DNA from: Lentinula raphanica
Lineage: Eukaryota > Basidiomycota > Agaricomycetes > Agaricales > Omphalotaceae
DNA: 64,000 nucleotides
Assembly (NCBI GenBank): GCA_027919835.1
Contig: JANVFP010000032.1
Coordinates: forward strand, 186,001-250,000
Direction of reading: 5' to 3'
Shown piece by piece: positions 46,952 to 60,052 of this stretch. The stretch's first letter is position 1. Every line of letters begins with the position of its first letter. The position numbers and the translations under genes are program-made. The notes beneath the pieces were generated by a model. The model did no database searches. It saw only the letters and a program-made list of their open reading frames with translations, and was not told the origin of the DNA.

Positions 46952-47131
46952 CCACATACCTCGTGTCCATCTTCTCTTAAAACGTCACCCGTGCTCGAAA
47001 CCTTCTAACCTAAAACCGTCATTACTCTTCATCCATTCCATTGTTCGTAAGTCCATGTTGTGAAATGTCATCAGATTCTTTTCGCAACTAACTGAAGTTT
47101 TTGTCAGATACACCCGCTCCATAGTGTCAAC

Positions 47132-47968
47132 ATGAACATTGTTTACCTAGTCTTGGCTCTTGTCTCTGCTACATTTGCTGTCCCCATAATGAACGATGTG
47201 AGTACTTTGATTTTAGAAGATAGGTTTTATTGAACAAAAGATACCCAGATACCGCAGCCGCTATCGAGTGAAGTGACGGTCGAACCTCACGTCAATATAC
47301 CAGCAGCATTGATCGTCACAAGTGTCCTCGCGGAGACCGCTTATATAGCTGGTAGACTCGTGCAGGAGAAAGTTCGTGGGGACGAGCTCGACCTCAGAGT
47401 TCTGTGTAGTAAAGAATTCCGCGCCTTCGGGCGGAAAGCTCAAGAACTCGACAACCTCACACCATCCCATTTCACTTACCATGGTGCAGAATCGAACGAT
47501 AATACGATTGTGCCCATCAGATTCATCCTCCCAGAAGGCGAAACACGTGTCAAACACGATACGAAGACAGCTCTCGAAGCTACCAAGAAGATACTCTCGC
47601 GCCATCTCAAATCAGTCGAGTTGATAGAGCTGGAAGGGGGGCAGCTCTCGGCCAATGAAGTCTTTGGCGTTGCTATCGACTCAGGGATCAAGATAGCATC
47701 AAAAAGACGAGTGGTACAATGCCCGTGTCATCTATGGCTTCATGTTTGGGAGACGAGCGGTAATGTCTACGCTGTCTTCATTTCTCATGCCAACCCCGGA
47801 GAGTCGAAGCACCCTCCTTGGCTATTGGGCGATATCTGTCGACCAGAATTAGATTACACAGATTTCGGATTGATGCGTGGTCTCCAGGATAAAATACAAC
47901 CAGGTTGGGATGGACAAAGGCCCGAAAGGCTTGAAATTTATGATCATAACCATCCTCACAACGACTAG
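47132..47968 (+). CDS. Small secreted protein SSP3
   Basis: Exons 47132-47197 (signal peptide MNIVYLVLALVSATFA, then VPIMND) and 47249-47968; 261 residues. Closest to SSP1 in its core: GETRVKHDTKTALEATKKIL, then ELEGGQLSANEVFGVAIDSG and CPCHLWLHVWETSGNVYAVF. Shares SHANPG with SSP2. The C-terminus after about residue 200 differs between copies. No recognised domain; probably extracellular. A 3' flank homologous to that of SSP2 follows. Confidence 0.8.
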
Positions 47969-48560
47969 ACGGCCTTCCAAATTCCGACATCTCCTTCCGA
48001 TACCCTTCCAACTCCAACTGACACTCATTAAACTCCCGACTTTCCCTCTGGACTCTCTCCCGACTACCATGTATCTTCCTTCTGACACTTTCAATCCGAC
48101 TCTTCCAACACCCTTCCGACTGGACTTTGATCGCATAGTGTAGTATGTTGATTGACTGTAATGTTGGTATACTCTGGTCTATATTCTACGATCCGTTGAA
48201 GCTGTGTAGATAAAATATACATGACTGTCCACGGGGCTAGTGGTCTCTAGTATGTAGTACTACTTTTTTGTCCTCTTGTCAATTCGCGGAATAGTCGTAC
48301 TAATCAGTAAACACTTCAGTATTCCGGCTCACTTGTAACAAATCACAGCTCAAGTCAGTTCGAACCTACGAAAAAAGGCAGACGTCCGGGGTTAAAGGCA
48401 GGTTAAAGGTGACTTGGTAAAAATGAGCCATCACCTTGCTCTTTTACAGCAGTTTCGGAAAACCTTGTCATTATGCATTTTCTCGCCGGCGCAAAAAATA
48501 AAATAAAAAGAAAAGGCACCGAGTCTAAGCGAGGGTAAGCGAATCTAGTAAGCGAGGTGG
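47969..48560. other. SSP3 3' flank
   Basis: CT-rich tail homologous to the one after SSP2, then unassigned sequence. No gene seen. Confidence 0.45.
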
Positions 48561-48567
48561 ATCACTG

Positions 48568-49017
48568 TCACCCTTGAACAGTGAAAGAGTGCATCCACAA
48601 TCCCCAAGCTGTTTCTCTCGAATAAATGGCCTCAAAAGGGTACCTATGTGATGTAGTGCTTTTCTGGAAGCTTAATTGCAGTACCTGGCATGCTTGAAGG
48701 CCATATAGACTCAAAATTGCATGGAAGGTAGACGGCTTGTAGACGGCAGTGATATTGACGATATATTTCACCTCGCTTATACTGAATTGTCTGCCTCGCT
48801 TAGACTCGGTACCTTTTTCTTTTCTTTTATTTTTTGTGCCGGCAAAGAAACGCGCACTGACAAGGTTTTCCGTAACTGCTGTAATCTCACGCCCATCATC
48901 GTCAACAGAAAAGTGCTCACTATGAAGTCGTCGCCTGCCACTTTCAGAATCATCTCGAGTACCTTCATGCCAATGGGATCTATTGGCATTTAACGATTCG
49001 TCACCAATATAAATCAA
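48568..49017 (-). pseudogene. Degenerate paralogue of the 45740 fragment
   Basis: The minus frames 48777-48989 and 48568-49017 overlap. The part MPIDPIGMKVLEMILKVAGD matches the frame at 45740-45973, but in a different reading frame from the longer ORF. This points to frameshift decay or an unresolved intron. Function unknown. Confidence 0.3.
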
Positions 49018-49077
49018 CCGTTTTCATTGGCTCAGTGTTGAATCACGGCAGAAAATAGCACAAGTCGTCTATCATCT

Positions 49078-51087
49078 ATGTACTTACTAGACGAAATCGC
49101 TCAAATTCCTCCTACTCCGATCATGCTTTTGCAACATAATCCTCCACTGGATCACTCTATTCCTCCCAACACACCTCATTCGGTCATCCAATCCCTTCCA
49201 TCTTGGCAGGATAATGTCTCTTATGCCATGGAAAGACATACCCAGAATGAATCCATGGAAACGTGCTATCCTCGATTCTATATCCATCCATTTCTTCAAC
49301 CGGTAAGCCCTGTCCGAGCCAAGTACTCTGCCCAAACACTAACCTCACTGTGCTATATCATATATGATATGCCTACAGTTAATCAAGATGACCCTCAAAG
49401 CTTTACATGCCTCTTCTCAACAAACCTGTCTCCTTTTTCCTTCAGAGAACCTGGCAGGGTCTTTTCGCTCCTACATGCACCTTCAGTTCCCCTCCTCCTT
49501 TCCAGAGCATGCAGAACTCCATTCCGTATCCCAAGCGCTCAATTCTCCCCCAGGCAACGAAATCTTCGCTGTCCTATTCCACATAGAACAGCAGCGTCTG
49601 GCCATGAGATTTTGGACATTCAGTGGATGCGGCATCTCTACTCGTTTAGCAGAAACGTGCGTCAAGCGGCAGAACGGAAACTTACAAATGACTCTTGGAT
49701 TACCCACTGTGCGTGGGCACGAGTATGCAGACTACTATGACTCCCATACAGCTCTCACCTCCTCCTCCGAAGCTAAAGCAAAGATCAAAGCGTTGTACGC
49801 TGGAATTGATACCAGGAGCGGCGGCGTCAAAAATACCCGGGAGTGGAAGGCATAACAGCGAACGATGTTTATCTGTATCCCACAGGAATGAATGCCATCT
49901 GGAATATACACCGGATGCTCGACAATGTGCGTAGATCTGACATTTCGGACGAGAGAACAGTCACAACCGTGCAAGTGAAGTCAGTTGTTGTTTTCTCTTC
50001 TCCGTTGTGTGTACTAAGACTCAAGAGCTCTTAGTTCGATTTATTCTGACTCATACAAATTACTGGACATCACTTCTGGCTACCACTACTTTACCAACGA
50101 GACATTTGATGACCTGGAACAATTTCTCGAAAACGACGACTGCGTTATACTTGGGATCTTTACTGACTTTCCGGGAAACCCTCATCTTCGATGTGCAGAT
50201 CTCCCCCGATTACGACGGCTTGCGGACAGATACAGGATTCCAGTTGTTATCGATGAAACGGTTGGGTGTCACTTGAATATCTCTGTGCTGCAATACGCGG
50301 ACGTTGTTGTTAGCAGCTTGACGAAAACCTTCAGTGGGTTCTCGAATGTCCTCGGTGGAGCGTGAGTTTGCTCGAGCAATCAATCCGGGTCGTCTGAAAT
50401 CCACCTCACTATCTGATAGGCTCCTGTTGAACCCTCGATCTATGTTCTATTCACAGTTCCAAGCATATCAAGACACCCATCATGCAGATGACTACTTCGA
50501 TGCCGATGCGCTTGTCATGGAGCTCAATTCCAGAGGATTCGAAGAAAGGTTGTCGAAGATTAACAGAAACGCTGAAGACTTTGCAGACTGGCTCTATTCC
50601 CGCTCTCAAATGGGAGGGATGAAGGATGCAGTCGTCGAGAAAGTATTCTACCCAAAATATCAGGATCGCGACAATTTCCATCGTTGTATGAGAATCGTGC
50701 CCAACGCCAAACATGGACTTGATGTCTCTTTGCCGGGTGACAAGGTCCAACCGGGCTACAGCGGACTCGTATCGTTATCATTCACCTCATTGTATGCTGC
50801 AAAAGCGTTCTACGAAAACATTCAGTGCTATAAGGGCACCACCCTCGGGACTGTCATCACTTTAATATCTCCGTTCACGGCGATTGCTTTTCCACCAGAT
50901 CAGATGAACTGGGTGCGTGAACATGGAATGATGGAAGCTATGGTGAGTCTTTTCCTTTGCTGTCAACTTGGAGATTGTCCACAACTCAGATCATTATTGG
51001 TAGGTTCGTTTCAGTGTGGGAGTGGAGGATATATCGAGAATTTTGAACAGTGTTGATGCGGCGCTGTCCGTTGCGCAGAAATGCTGA
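49078..51087 (+). pseudogene. Cystathionine gamma-synthase (PLP enzyme), apparent one-base frameshift
   Basis: Exon 1 (49078-49302) encodes SLPSWQDNVSYAMER and CYPRFYIHPFLQP, the usual N-terminus of fungal cystathionine gamma-synthase. Exon 2 starts at 49379. Later parts give DVYLYPTGMNAIWN, SYKLLDITSGYHYF, PVVIDETVGCHLNI and the PLP-lysine site SSLTKTFSGFSNVLGGA, ending VRFSVGVED before TGA 51085-51087. Around 49800-49850 the frame of exon 2 (AKAKIKALYAGIDTR) and the frame of YPGVEGITANDVYL disagree by one base, and I found no intron that repairs it. The enzyme joins cysteine to an activated homoserine in methionine synthesis. It may be intact with an unrecognised splice or a base error. Confidence 0.75.
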
Positions 51088-51777
51088 TATTGGATAAATG
51101 GCTCGTGAACATAGTACCTTCCTTTATCGATGTACCCGACGGGGTTGTAACCTGGTTCAACACTTCACAATGCACCACCTAGATATCATCTGGTTAATCT
51201 CTGGATTTATCGTAGAGGATGGTGTAGTGGCAGAGTTTAGAGGACTTGAATCTTGGGAGGATGAAGGTGATGAGCGAGGACGAGGACGAGCAATAAAAGT
51301 TAAAGGTTGCGAGGTGAGGGGTAAAGGCTATATTTCATCGCTGTTGTGATTAATCTCTATCGAATCGATGAAGTTCCGCTGGCGAGGACAATTGGCTGCA
51401 ATAGGTTTTTCTCTGATTATCTTTTCCAATCAAAGTGGCTGCCTCGCGAATATGAGTGTTATCCGCTGGCGAGAATGACTCTCCAGCGACGACCATCACA
51501 AATAAGAGCGCAGGTTTTCCATATCTTTCCTTTTCCTCAGTACTGCTGGTTCAGTTCTTCGCCCTTCCACTTTTCAAATTGCTGGCACACTTGAAAAGTT
51601 TCCTGTGTTCATACACTCATCGCTCTTGCTACTGTTTTTGAAACTGTTCGAAAATTTCCAACCCAAGCATGTTTCATAACAAAGTTCTCCATCATTTCCA
51701 TCGTTGTGAGCAAATCCTGTCAACTCTTGCAGAAGCTTTTTGTAACTGACTTTGAAATGCTCGCATATGCAGTCGAC
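51088..51777 (+). promoter_or_regulatory. SSP4 upstream region with family block at 51540-51600
   Basis: After the synthase 3' end no gene is visible. At 51540-51600 the SSP block recurs (TACTGCTGGTTCAGTTCTTC, then TTGCTGGCACACTTGAAAAG), preceded by CAAATAAGAGC near 51498. Confidence 0.6.
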
Positions 51778-52539
51778 ATGAAGATTCTCCTCTTGATCAC
51801 CTTGGCCGCTCTTGCGTCTGTTACATGTGCAGTTCCCATAACTCCGAGTCCGAACGATGTAAGTACTTCTCTCTTTCTTCACAAGGTCTCATGAAGTGAA
51901 CACCTGCTCTTGAAACCGCAGCAATCATCGATTCGGAGTGTTTTGACGACAATTGAGCCACGCGCATTTGAAGACGCCTTGCAAAAAGTTCACGACTTCA
52001 CCTCGACCGTTTGCACATCTCTCTGGCGCCAGATCGTTTCCCCCGATTCCTACGAGTCACTTCGGCACCAGGATAGTAAGCGTTATCGTGAATTTCTAGA
52101 TGATGCTCGTGAAAGGAACGCAGTGCTTTCGGAACAGTCCATTGCTGGAGAAGCACTGGCAAACATAGATGGCCCGTTGCGTTACAAATTTTGTCCTGCC
52201 AATGACGAACACAGACTGGACGTTACCAACCAGATCGAGGACGCGACGTGCATCGTTGGTACTGTCGAAAGGGTACTCTCATCCTATGCATCAGAGAGGG
52301 GAGTAGTACACCTCGAACCCAGAGAGGTGGCAGGGACGATTCCAGCCTCGTTCTTCTTTCATGTTCATATCAACTCGAAGCTCCAGTTCTACGATAGCGA
52401 TGGGAAGAGGCAATCGGTAGGTCCGTGCAATCTTTACATTCAAACATGGCCATGGCTAGAATGGGTTGCCTTGTTTTCTCATGACGGTACTATGATCCAC
52501 CATGATATAGTAGACAATCGTCCCGGGCGGCGGGCCTAG
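51778..52539 (+). CDS. Small secreted protein SSP4 (most divergent family member)
   Basis: Exons 51778-51858 (signal peptide MKILLLITLAALASVTCA, then VPITPSPND) and 51922-52539; 232 residues. Intron position after PND and the upstream block place it in the SSP family. The core is diverged: the ETRVKHDT block is replaced by NDEHRLDVTNQIEDATC, while CNLYIQTWPWLEWVALFSHD aligns with CHLWLHVW...GNVYAVF. Function unknown; predicted secreted. Confidence 0.72.
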
Positions 52540-52785
52540 TAGTTCTTCCCATAAGTACTGTCAAGATCCTTATGTACTATAAATTCTAGTTTCATGTATG
52601 CTCTATGCCGATTTGGATACTAGATAGTTTAACGACCAGCTCTTCTGACGATGAGTGAACTTCGAAGATTTTTGATTCTGAACTGATTCTGAACTATTCT
52701 GAAGGACAGAAAATATCTTGCACAGCCTCAAGTTGTTCCATCACCACTATCACCACCAACTTGAACTCCAACAGGGAAATGCAGG

Positions 52786-55700
52786 ATGTCTTCTGCCATT
52801 GCCAAAACAAAGCTCAAGAACGCCCGCGATCTTCTGGGGAAGAAAAATTACGCAGGAGCTAAAGATGCGGCTTTGCAGGTGTTGCAATACGAAGTCGATA
52901 ACTACAACGCGTACGAGTCAAGGAGCAATTTGGTTATCCACAGCTTTCCTAATGAATTTCTCAGGAATGTATTCCTCGGCCTTGCATCACTAGAACTCGG
53001 AGAACTGGATGAATGCGAGCAAGTAATCTCAACTCTGTCCCAGGGTTGTTGTCCAATGCTCAACGCGATTTAGGCTTATACACGAGCGACTAAATTGAAT
53101 CCCGACCAAATACTTGCCTGGCAGGTTGGTGATCCACGTTGTTGCTCTTGATTCGAATGTTGACTCCGAAAATGTAGGGATTGTCTCAATTCTATGAGCG
53201 TACCAAAGATTGGGACAAATATGCCGATACCCTTCGACGCCTGGTCGACATGTACGCGAAATCGTGAGTCTTGTACCATTCTGCTGTATCTTGTGCTCAA
53301 GTAGCTGACAGTAACGACGTCGTCAAGTGCGCCGAAACGTTGCAGAAATATATAGACCTACGACGTGAGCGAGGAACTACAACACAGGTCCGCAGTGTTC
53401 ATCTGGATTGACTCATAGTTCTCAAGATGTCCTAGTTGATCGATGCACTCTGTCTTCTCCTCCCCGATTCCCCGCTATTCGAAGTTTTGTCCAACTTATC
53501 CCCTCCTGATCACACAAATCCAACCTCAACAACGACTTCCTCGATCCAAACCGCAATACACAACTCTCTGATTGTCATACTCGAATGCATCGCAATCTTG
53601 GAGCGAGATGAGGATATTTATGTGAAAAAGGAGTTCGAGAAGAGACGGACGCGTTTGAATGCTGGACCTCCCGAACAAATTCGTAAAGAGATTGGACGCG
53701 AAGTTTGGGGAAATTCCCGGGTGAGTTGTTTGGTTCTTGGCCATTTACTCTTCACTTATGTCTACTACTAGTTGTCGTATCTATACAATCAAGTATTGGA
53801 TCATCCTAATACAGATGACTTACTGCGGCGACAGACAGAATCAAAACTACTACGGTATAAGCACCAATACATGATATCCTTACCACCTGGCGTGGACACA
53901 AAAGAGAAAGTGATAAAAGAGATTGACGATCTGATAAGCGGCATGGTTCTACTACATATACCCGATGACCTAGCGTGGACGCTGTTCCTTGAACAAAAGG
54001 ACGTTGAAAATATCGGTATGCGGTGAACTCGAATTCATGTTTCTCCTCTGACTTACTGCGGTTCAGACGGCTACAATTATGATCTTCTCCGAGAGTTCAT
54101 AGTGTTGTTTCCATCGCATTCATTAGCCAGGTTGCTGAAGGGTTATTTCATTTACAAACAACTCCCAATATCTGACGCCACCAAAGAAGAAAACGATGTT
54201 CTTGAGGATATGGATGCTGGATATGATATGATAATGGTAAACAGGCTCTTCCTGAGTTTGATTGCACTCAACAATTTGCACAGGAAGCTTTTGCATCGGT
54301 TTCTACGTCCTTGATCGCCACCCGTGTCGTCGGCGAAGTCCATCTATCCGAAACGGATTATGAGAACGCCATTCAAGTTGCTGATATTGGCTTGCAATTT
54401 TTGGCCATATTCGAGCGGGATAATGGAAGAAAATTAGCCAGGTACGCCATCTCTTAGATCTTCTCAGAACATATTCCAATGTTCAGCTAGTGTCCGACTT
54501 GGATTACAAGCGATACTCGCGACTTCTCTTGTCCACCTATTTCCACCCAAACACCATAGCAGGGCGCTCAAGATCATCGACGAGATTCTTGCAACTTCTC
54601 CACTCCATATCGCGGGTCTCATGGGCAAAGGTTACATCTTGGAAGCGACGAGTAGCTGGTCAGAAGCTGCAGAATACTTTTCAAAGGTGTTGGAACTGTT
54701 GGGTGAAGAGCACGATGAAGGGCTGAGAGCCAAAGAAGAGCGGGCGTGGTGCATCAGCAAAGCTGGTGCTGTTCAAGAAGGGATAGACCGTTTAGAAGAG
54801 GTTCTGAGGATCCTGAATGACCTAGAAGGGCGAGATCATGATCGCGCTAGGTGCCATTGGAGGTTAGGGAAATGCTTGTGGGACCTAGATAGTGAGTTCT
54901 GCATAGCTCGATGTCTAGTCTTGCATTTACTGTTTCTAGGTCCGAAAACCCTACAAGGCTATCAAAACTTCATCACAGCACTCAAATGTGATCCAAATCA
55001 TGCACCGGCTTTCACATCTCTTGGAATCTACTACTCCGAGCATGTCTCTCCCCCAGATCCCGCGCGAGCATCAAAATGTTTCCAAAAGGCATTCGAGCTT
55101 GACCCTCGCGAGGTTGATGCGGCATATCGACTGGCAAAAGGGTTTGCGGACGAACGAGAATGGGATCTTGTTGAGGTTGTTGCGCGAAGAACTATCGAAG
55201 GTGAAGGAGGGTTGGATGGCGGATTGCAAAAGGCAGAAGATAATGTGGCTGGGAAATACCTTCCTACGAATATCTGGGCCTGGAAAGCTTTGGGGATCGT
55301 GAACTTGGTGAGTGAAGCAGATTGTTCATATCGTATTTCATGGACCAATTGGTCGAACAGATCAATCGAAACTATGCCCCTTCTATCAATGCTCTACAAA
55401 TTGCCCTAAGAGCTGATCCCCAAGACCCCCTCACTTGGCTAAGATTGGGCGAAGCATATTTCAGGTCCGGTCGTCACAGCGCCGCTCTGAAAGCCTTCGG
55501 GCGATCGCGGGATCTGAACGACGACAATGATTGGATATGCTCTTATTTCACTGCCGAAGTATATCGTCAGACTGGTCAGTACGAGCAAGCTATCGAACAA
55601 CTCGAGAATGTCCTTTCTTCGAAACCATCCGAAGTGAGCGTGCTGTTTGCCCTAGCTCAAACATACCTGGATCTCGGACGAACAGAGGTCTCGAATAGTT

Positions 55701-57845
55701 TCGTGGCAAGGGGTGAAGAATCCTTCCTAGAATCCATACGACTTTCCCTCAGAGCCATGAGCGATGGTACTGGGTTCCGAACGGTGATGTGGAAGACAGT
55801 AGCGGATGCAATGTTTCTTCTGGCCACCAAGGATACGTTCTGCGAACGAGATGCTGTCGAATCTGTCTTGAACGATATCAAAAGTCTTCTGGGGCAACCC
55901 AGTAACCGAACCGTGGATGTCTTAGGGAGTTATTCCGGAGATGATGCCCGTTTGGAAATCAGGGTTCTCGAGGTCGCGGTAGCGGCGTATGACCATCGCG
56001 TCGACTTGGGTTCGTCCGAGAGTGTTGCAACTGCCAGCGCATGGTTCGATCTCTCCGTCTCGTTGCGTTCTTTGGGTCAGAAACTATTCGACGGTGACAG
56101 GAAAAAGAGTGCATTAGCTCAAGGCCATAAAGCACTCATTGAAGCGATTCGTACTAGTCCCTCCAATGATACTTACTGGGTGACACTCGGAGATATGCTC
56201 TTCGTCGAACAACCTAAAATGGCCCAACATGCGTATATCAAAGCATTAGAAATTGATACCAAGGTCAGGGCTGCTCAGTTTCCAAAGTGGTTGTCTTCTG
56301 TACTCAAGCAATAGGGCAATAGAATGCAGCAACCTGGACTAATCTGGGGCTACTATTCTATCATCATAACGATCTCGAGTTGGCGAATGAGGCCTTCTAT
56401 CGGGCTCAAAGTGCTGATCCAGATTGCACACTGGCCTGGTTCGGACAGGCTCTTGTCGCACTCACGAGCGGCCATCCTTCAGGCGCGCACAGTATTCTGG
56501 AGCACGCAGTTGGACTACTTAATATTGTGGTATGTGCATTTTTTGTGTCTGAGTATCAGTCAGGAGCTCATCAAGAAATGAATGATCTTCCAAAGCCGGA
56601 GGTTGACTTCCAATATGCGTCAAGAGCTTTTGCCAGGAGGAAGGACCAAGGCAGAAGCCTAACATCTTCATCTTCTTCATTCACGGATACCCTTCTACCT
56701 GTGTTCTTCATCTTGGATCGCTACACTAAAACTCGGCCCAACGACCCAACAGCTTTACATCTTTATGCGCTGGTCTGCGAAAGTTTGGGTCAAATGGAAC
56801 TCGGTATCGACTTGATAAACCGAGCTATCGCTCTGCTTGAAGCATCGTACGAGCAAACAGAGGACACTGACATCGAACGACAGTTCACCATCGCGCATTC
56901 GAATGTCGGTCGGCTCAAACTTTCAGTCGGAGACTATGGAGGAGCTCTGGAATCGTTTGAAACTTCTCTAGGGCTCCTTTCTGAAGAAGACAGTGAAGAG
57001 ACCATCGTGCTCCTGAGAGTTCAAGGGCAAATTGGTTCTGGAATTGCTCGATTCAAGCTGGGCAACCTAGAGAATGCCTTGGAGTCGATGGAATCAGCTC
57101 TTGCTTCCGCTGTCGACCATAGAATCATGCGAGGAGAAATCACAGTGATGTTTGCTCAGACTCTGTGGGCCGTCGGGACTCCAGAGTCGCAAGAACAAGC
57201 CAAAACGTTGCTTTTAGAACGGTGAGTTATCTCAGGATCTTCATACTGTGGACTGAGCATTGGTTGATCAAAGGATTGCGGAGGATCCTGAGAATCTTGA
57301 AGCGATCAACACTCTGGCCGCAATGGGTATCTTGACGGACGACGAAAGTTTGATTGACGCTGCATTATCGGAAATCATAGCAATGCCTCTGGATCGAAAG
57401 CGCACATTGGACCCTCAGCAAGATGTTGATCATCTGTTGATCCAACACCATTTAGGACAGGTACGTCCTATTGCATATCTACGCATACAATCTCTCACTA
57501 GTCCCCCTTGTTGTTCAGAACGATATCGATAAAACCCTGAGTGTAGCTCAAAGTGCAGTTTTCACCTCACCTGGGGAGTCTGAACCCAGAAATCGCTTAG
57601 CCAGACTTCTTTGCCAGATGCAACAGTATGATCCAATCGTACCTATTCTTTCTGGGATTTCTGCAGATAATCTTCCGGAGAACGAATCATCTCTCAAGCT
57701 GCAGGCTGTGGCGGAAGCTTTCGTGTCGGACCAGAAGGACGACCACAGAAGAGCTGTCCACCTCGCACAGAAAAACATCATGTTGAGGCCGTACGACTCG
57801 GACAATCAGCACATTCTAGCAATTGCGTACGCATCTTCGAAATGA
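52786..57845 (+). CDS. SKI3: Superkiller protein 3 (Ski3/TTC37-like TPR protein)
   Basis: A large multi-exon gene with short introns. It starts MSSAIAKTKLKNARDLLGKK and carries tandem TPR motifs along its length (for example AYTRATKLNPDQILAWQGLS, ALRADPQDPLTWLRLGEAYF, AFYRAQSADPDCTLAWFGQA, RPNDPTALHLYALVCESLGQ). It ends RPYDSDNQHILAIAYASSK. Length (about 1400 residues), start motif and TPR arrangement match Ski3, the scaffold of the cytosolic Ski complex that feeds RNA to the exosome for 3'-5' decay. Largest exons are 54621-54890 and 55360-56265. Internal exon limits were not all fixed. Confidence 0.85.
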
Positions 57846-57902
57846 ACTGGGATTAGTCTTCTCTCAAGAAGATTATGATGACACATAATGTATAAACTAT
57901 GA

Positions 57903-59109
57903 CTATGACTTTTGTTCCATGAGGAGGAAGAGTCGACGAGTTAGAGTAGCATCATCTGGTGTACTTTGTACAGAATCAAGCCACCATTTTAACCGAGCCC
58001 TTTGGACTTCCGCGGGTATATCTCCTATGATACTACCAACAATTATTTCAGTATATGTAACAGCGAAGTGCAAATAAACGTACAATCCACGCTCTTCAAG
58101 AGCCTGAGCTACATCCTGGTCGCTCAAACTATCTACTGACTTTTCCGATATCAGAAGTCTATCGTCGTTTTGGATAAAGTGAAGATGTCGGCGTATGCGC
58201 CATGTACGGAGGAGGTCATTGCCAAACGTAGGTAAGCGGAGAAGACTGTAGTGGTGAGATGAGTGACTGAGAACTGAGAACAGCTGCCCATCAGACTGGT
58301 GAAAACATACCTGCAAGCAAGTGCGGCAGAACCAGTCCCCCGTAAGGCTGAGAAAGGCAGTGTTCCATCTATAGCATCCTTTCTGATAATTGCGAAGATA
58401 CTCTGAGCTTTGGTTGCGGATGCAATCGCTCTTTGCGTTTTCTTTTCTTCAATGCGAGACCGTTGGCCGGGCAAGATACATGTCGAGGGAAGCATGAATG
58501 GAGCATAGATTGCAGCTACTGGAATAAGCTCTTCTACGACGATGGCCATCACTATGAACGGCATTAACCTGGCAGTGAATTTTGGTTGAGTTCTGGTAGA
58601 GAACAACATAGAAGTCGTTTACTCACTTGATGACATCCCTTCTTTGCAAGTTAATCAATCGACTCTCCGCTCTTGTCATGGGAAGTCCACCAGCTCGCAC
58701 TCTGGCCTTGATAGCTGACACTTCTCTTCCTCGTGTGTATATGAGCTTCGCGCCACGAAAGTAGAATTTCTAAAGTGGATCTAAGAAACCATTGAGAGGA
58801 AGAAACGAGATAGAAACATACGCCAAGCTGTATAGCTGAGTGAACCAATCTTCGAAAGCCAGTGGCATCTGCAGGGGCTGGTTCAAGAACACCTAATTTC
58901 TCCGCGTGTCTTATGTCGCGCTGAACCAGTTCCTTGACGCCGAGGGTGGAAGCAGTCGGTGTTTGTTTAGAACTGGCATTGGAGGAGGAGTACCGGTGTG
59001 TGGTAAGAGGCAAGGGAGCTATGAGCAATCTTGGTCCAAGTCTCGAGCTTGACGGTGTGTTCAGAGTTTTCTGGACGCGTTGGAGTTGAACGCTGCAGCG
59101 AGAAAGCAT
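57903..59109 (-). CDS. LETM1-domain mitochondrial inner-membrane protein
   Basis: Exon 1 (58823-59109) starts MLSRCSVQLQRVQ with an Arg/Ser-rich mitochondrial targeting region. The next exon gives KFYFRGAKLIYTRGREVSAI, then RAGGLPMTRAESRLI. The LETM1 domain continues in LMPFIVMAIVVEELIPVAAI and YAPFMLPSTCILPGQRSRIE. The last exons read TFGNDLLRTWRIRRHLHFIQ and end at 57903. LETM1/Mdm38 proteins work in mitochondrial K+/H+ exchange and ribosome association; shorter fungal LETM1-like proteins such as this one are less characterised. It faces APS kinase head to head, only about 130 bases between starts, so a shared promoter is likely. Confidence 0.85.
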
Positions 59110-59239
59110 ATAGTAATAATGCTTACATCATACTTTGATGCTTCAATATTTGGAATTAGACGCCCAGGCAGAATAAATGGGCGTCAAAATTTGCGAATGT
59201 CGATCCGTCACTCCGTGCACTTTCTTTCCTTCCCATTTC

Positions 59240-60052
59240 ATGGCAACAAATATCACTTTCCATGAGGGTTTGTCTGTCCCCTCTATGATCTTCCTTCTCT
59301 AATTACTGTAGGCACTGTCTCCTCTGAGGAGAGACATCAGTACGTTCAACAGAAAGGCGCCACGATCTGGCTTACTGGGCTCAGTGCAAGTGGCAAGGTA
59401 CTCTTGCATGATGTATTATCAATCTGAACAGCTACTGAAAATCGTACAGTCGACAATCGCCTGTGCACTGGAGCAACATCTTCTACATCTACGCAAGTTT
59501 ACCTATCGTTTAGATGGAGACAACATCAGATTCGGATTGAACAAGGATCTCGGTTTTGATGAAAAGTCTCGCAACGAAAACATTCGTCGAATCGGAGAGG
59601 TATAATTCGTCATCCTACATTTCGTAAGGCTTTGCTCATGCTGCGTTAAAGGTCTCTAGACTCTTCGCAGACGCGTGCTGCTTGACCATCACCGCTTTCA
59701 TTTCCCCATATCGCGTTGATCGTCAATTCGCGCGCGAGATTCATGAGAAAGCGGGCTTACATTTTGTCGAAGTATTCGTTGATGCTCCCCTTAGTGTGGT
59801 CGAGCAACGAGATCCCAAGGGACTCTACAAGAAAGCCCGTGCAGGGGAGATCAAAGGTACCTCCTTCAAAACTGACATTCGCACTCTGTGTTCAGTGTTT
59901 CTACAGATTTTACGGGAATCTCAGCTCCCTATGAGATACCAGAAAGCCCAGAAATCCATCTCAAGACTGACGAATTGGACGTTGCTGAAAGTGTTCGAAT
60001 GATCACGCAATACCTTGTCAGCCATGGTTACATCCCAGAAACCACGCAATAA
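59240..60052 (+). CDS. MET14: Adenylylsulfate (APS) kinase
   Basis: Five exons, 59240-59267, 59312-59397, 59450-59599, 59652-59856 and 59907-60052; 204 residues, the usual length. The Walker A GLSASGKS spans intron 2. [17 protein letters not shown] is the APS-binding region, followed by [13 protein letters not shown] and [20 protein letters not shown]. It phosphorylates APS to PAPS, the second step of sulfate assimilation, in the cytosol. Upstream homologous start context: [17 protein letters not shown]. Confidence 0.95.
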
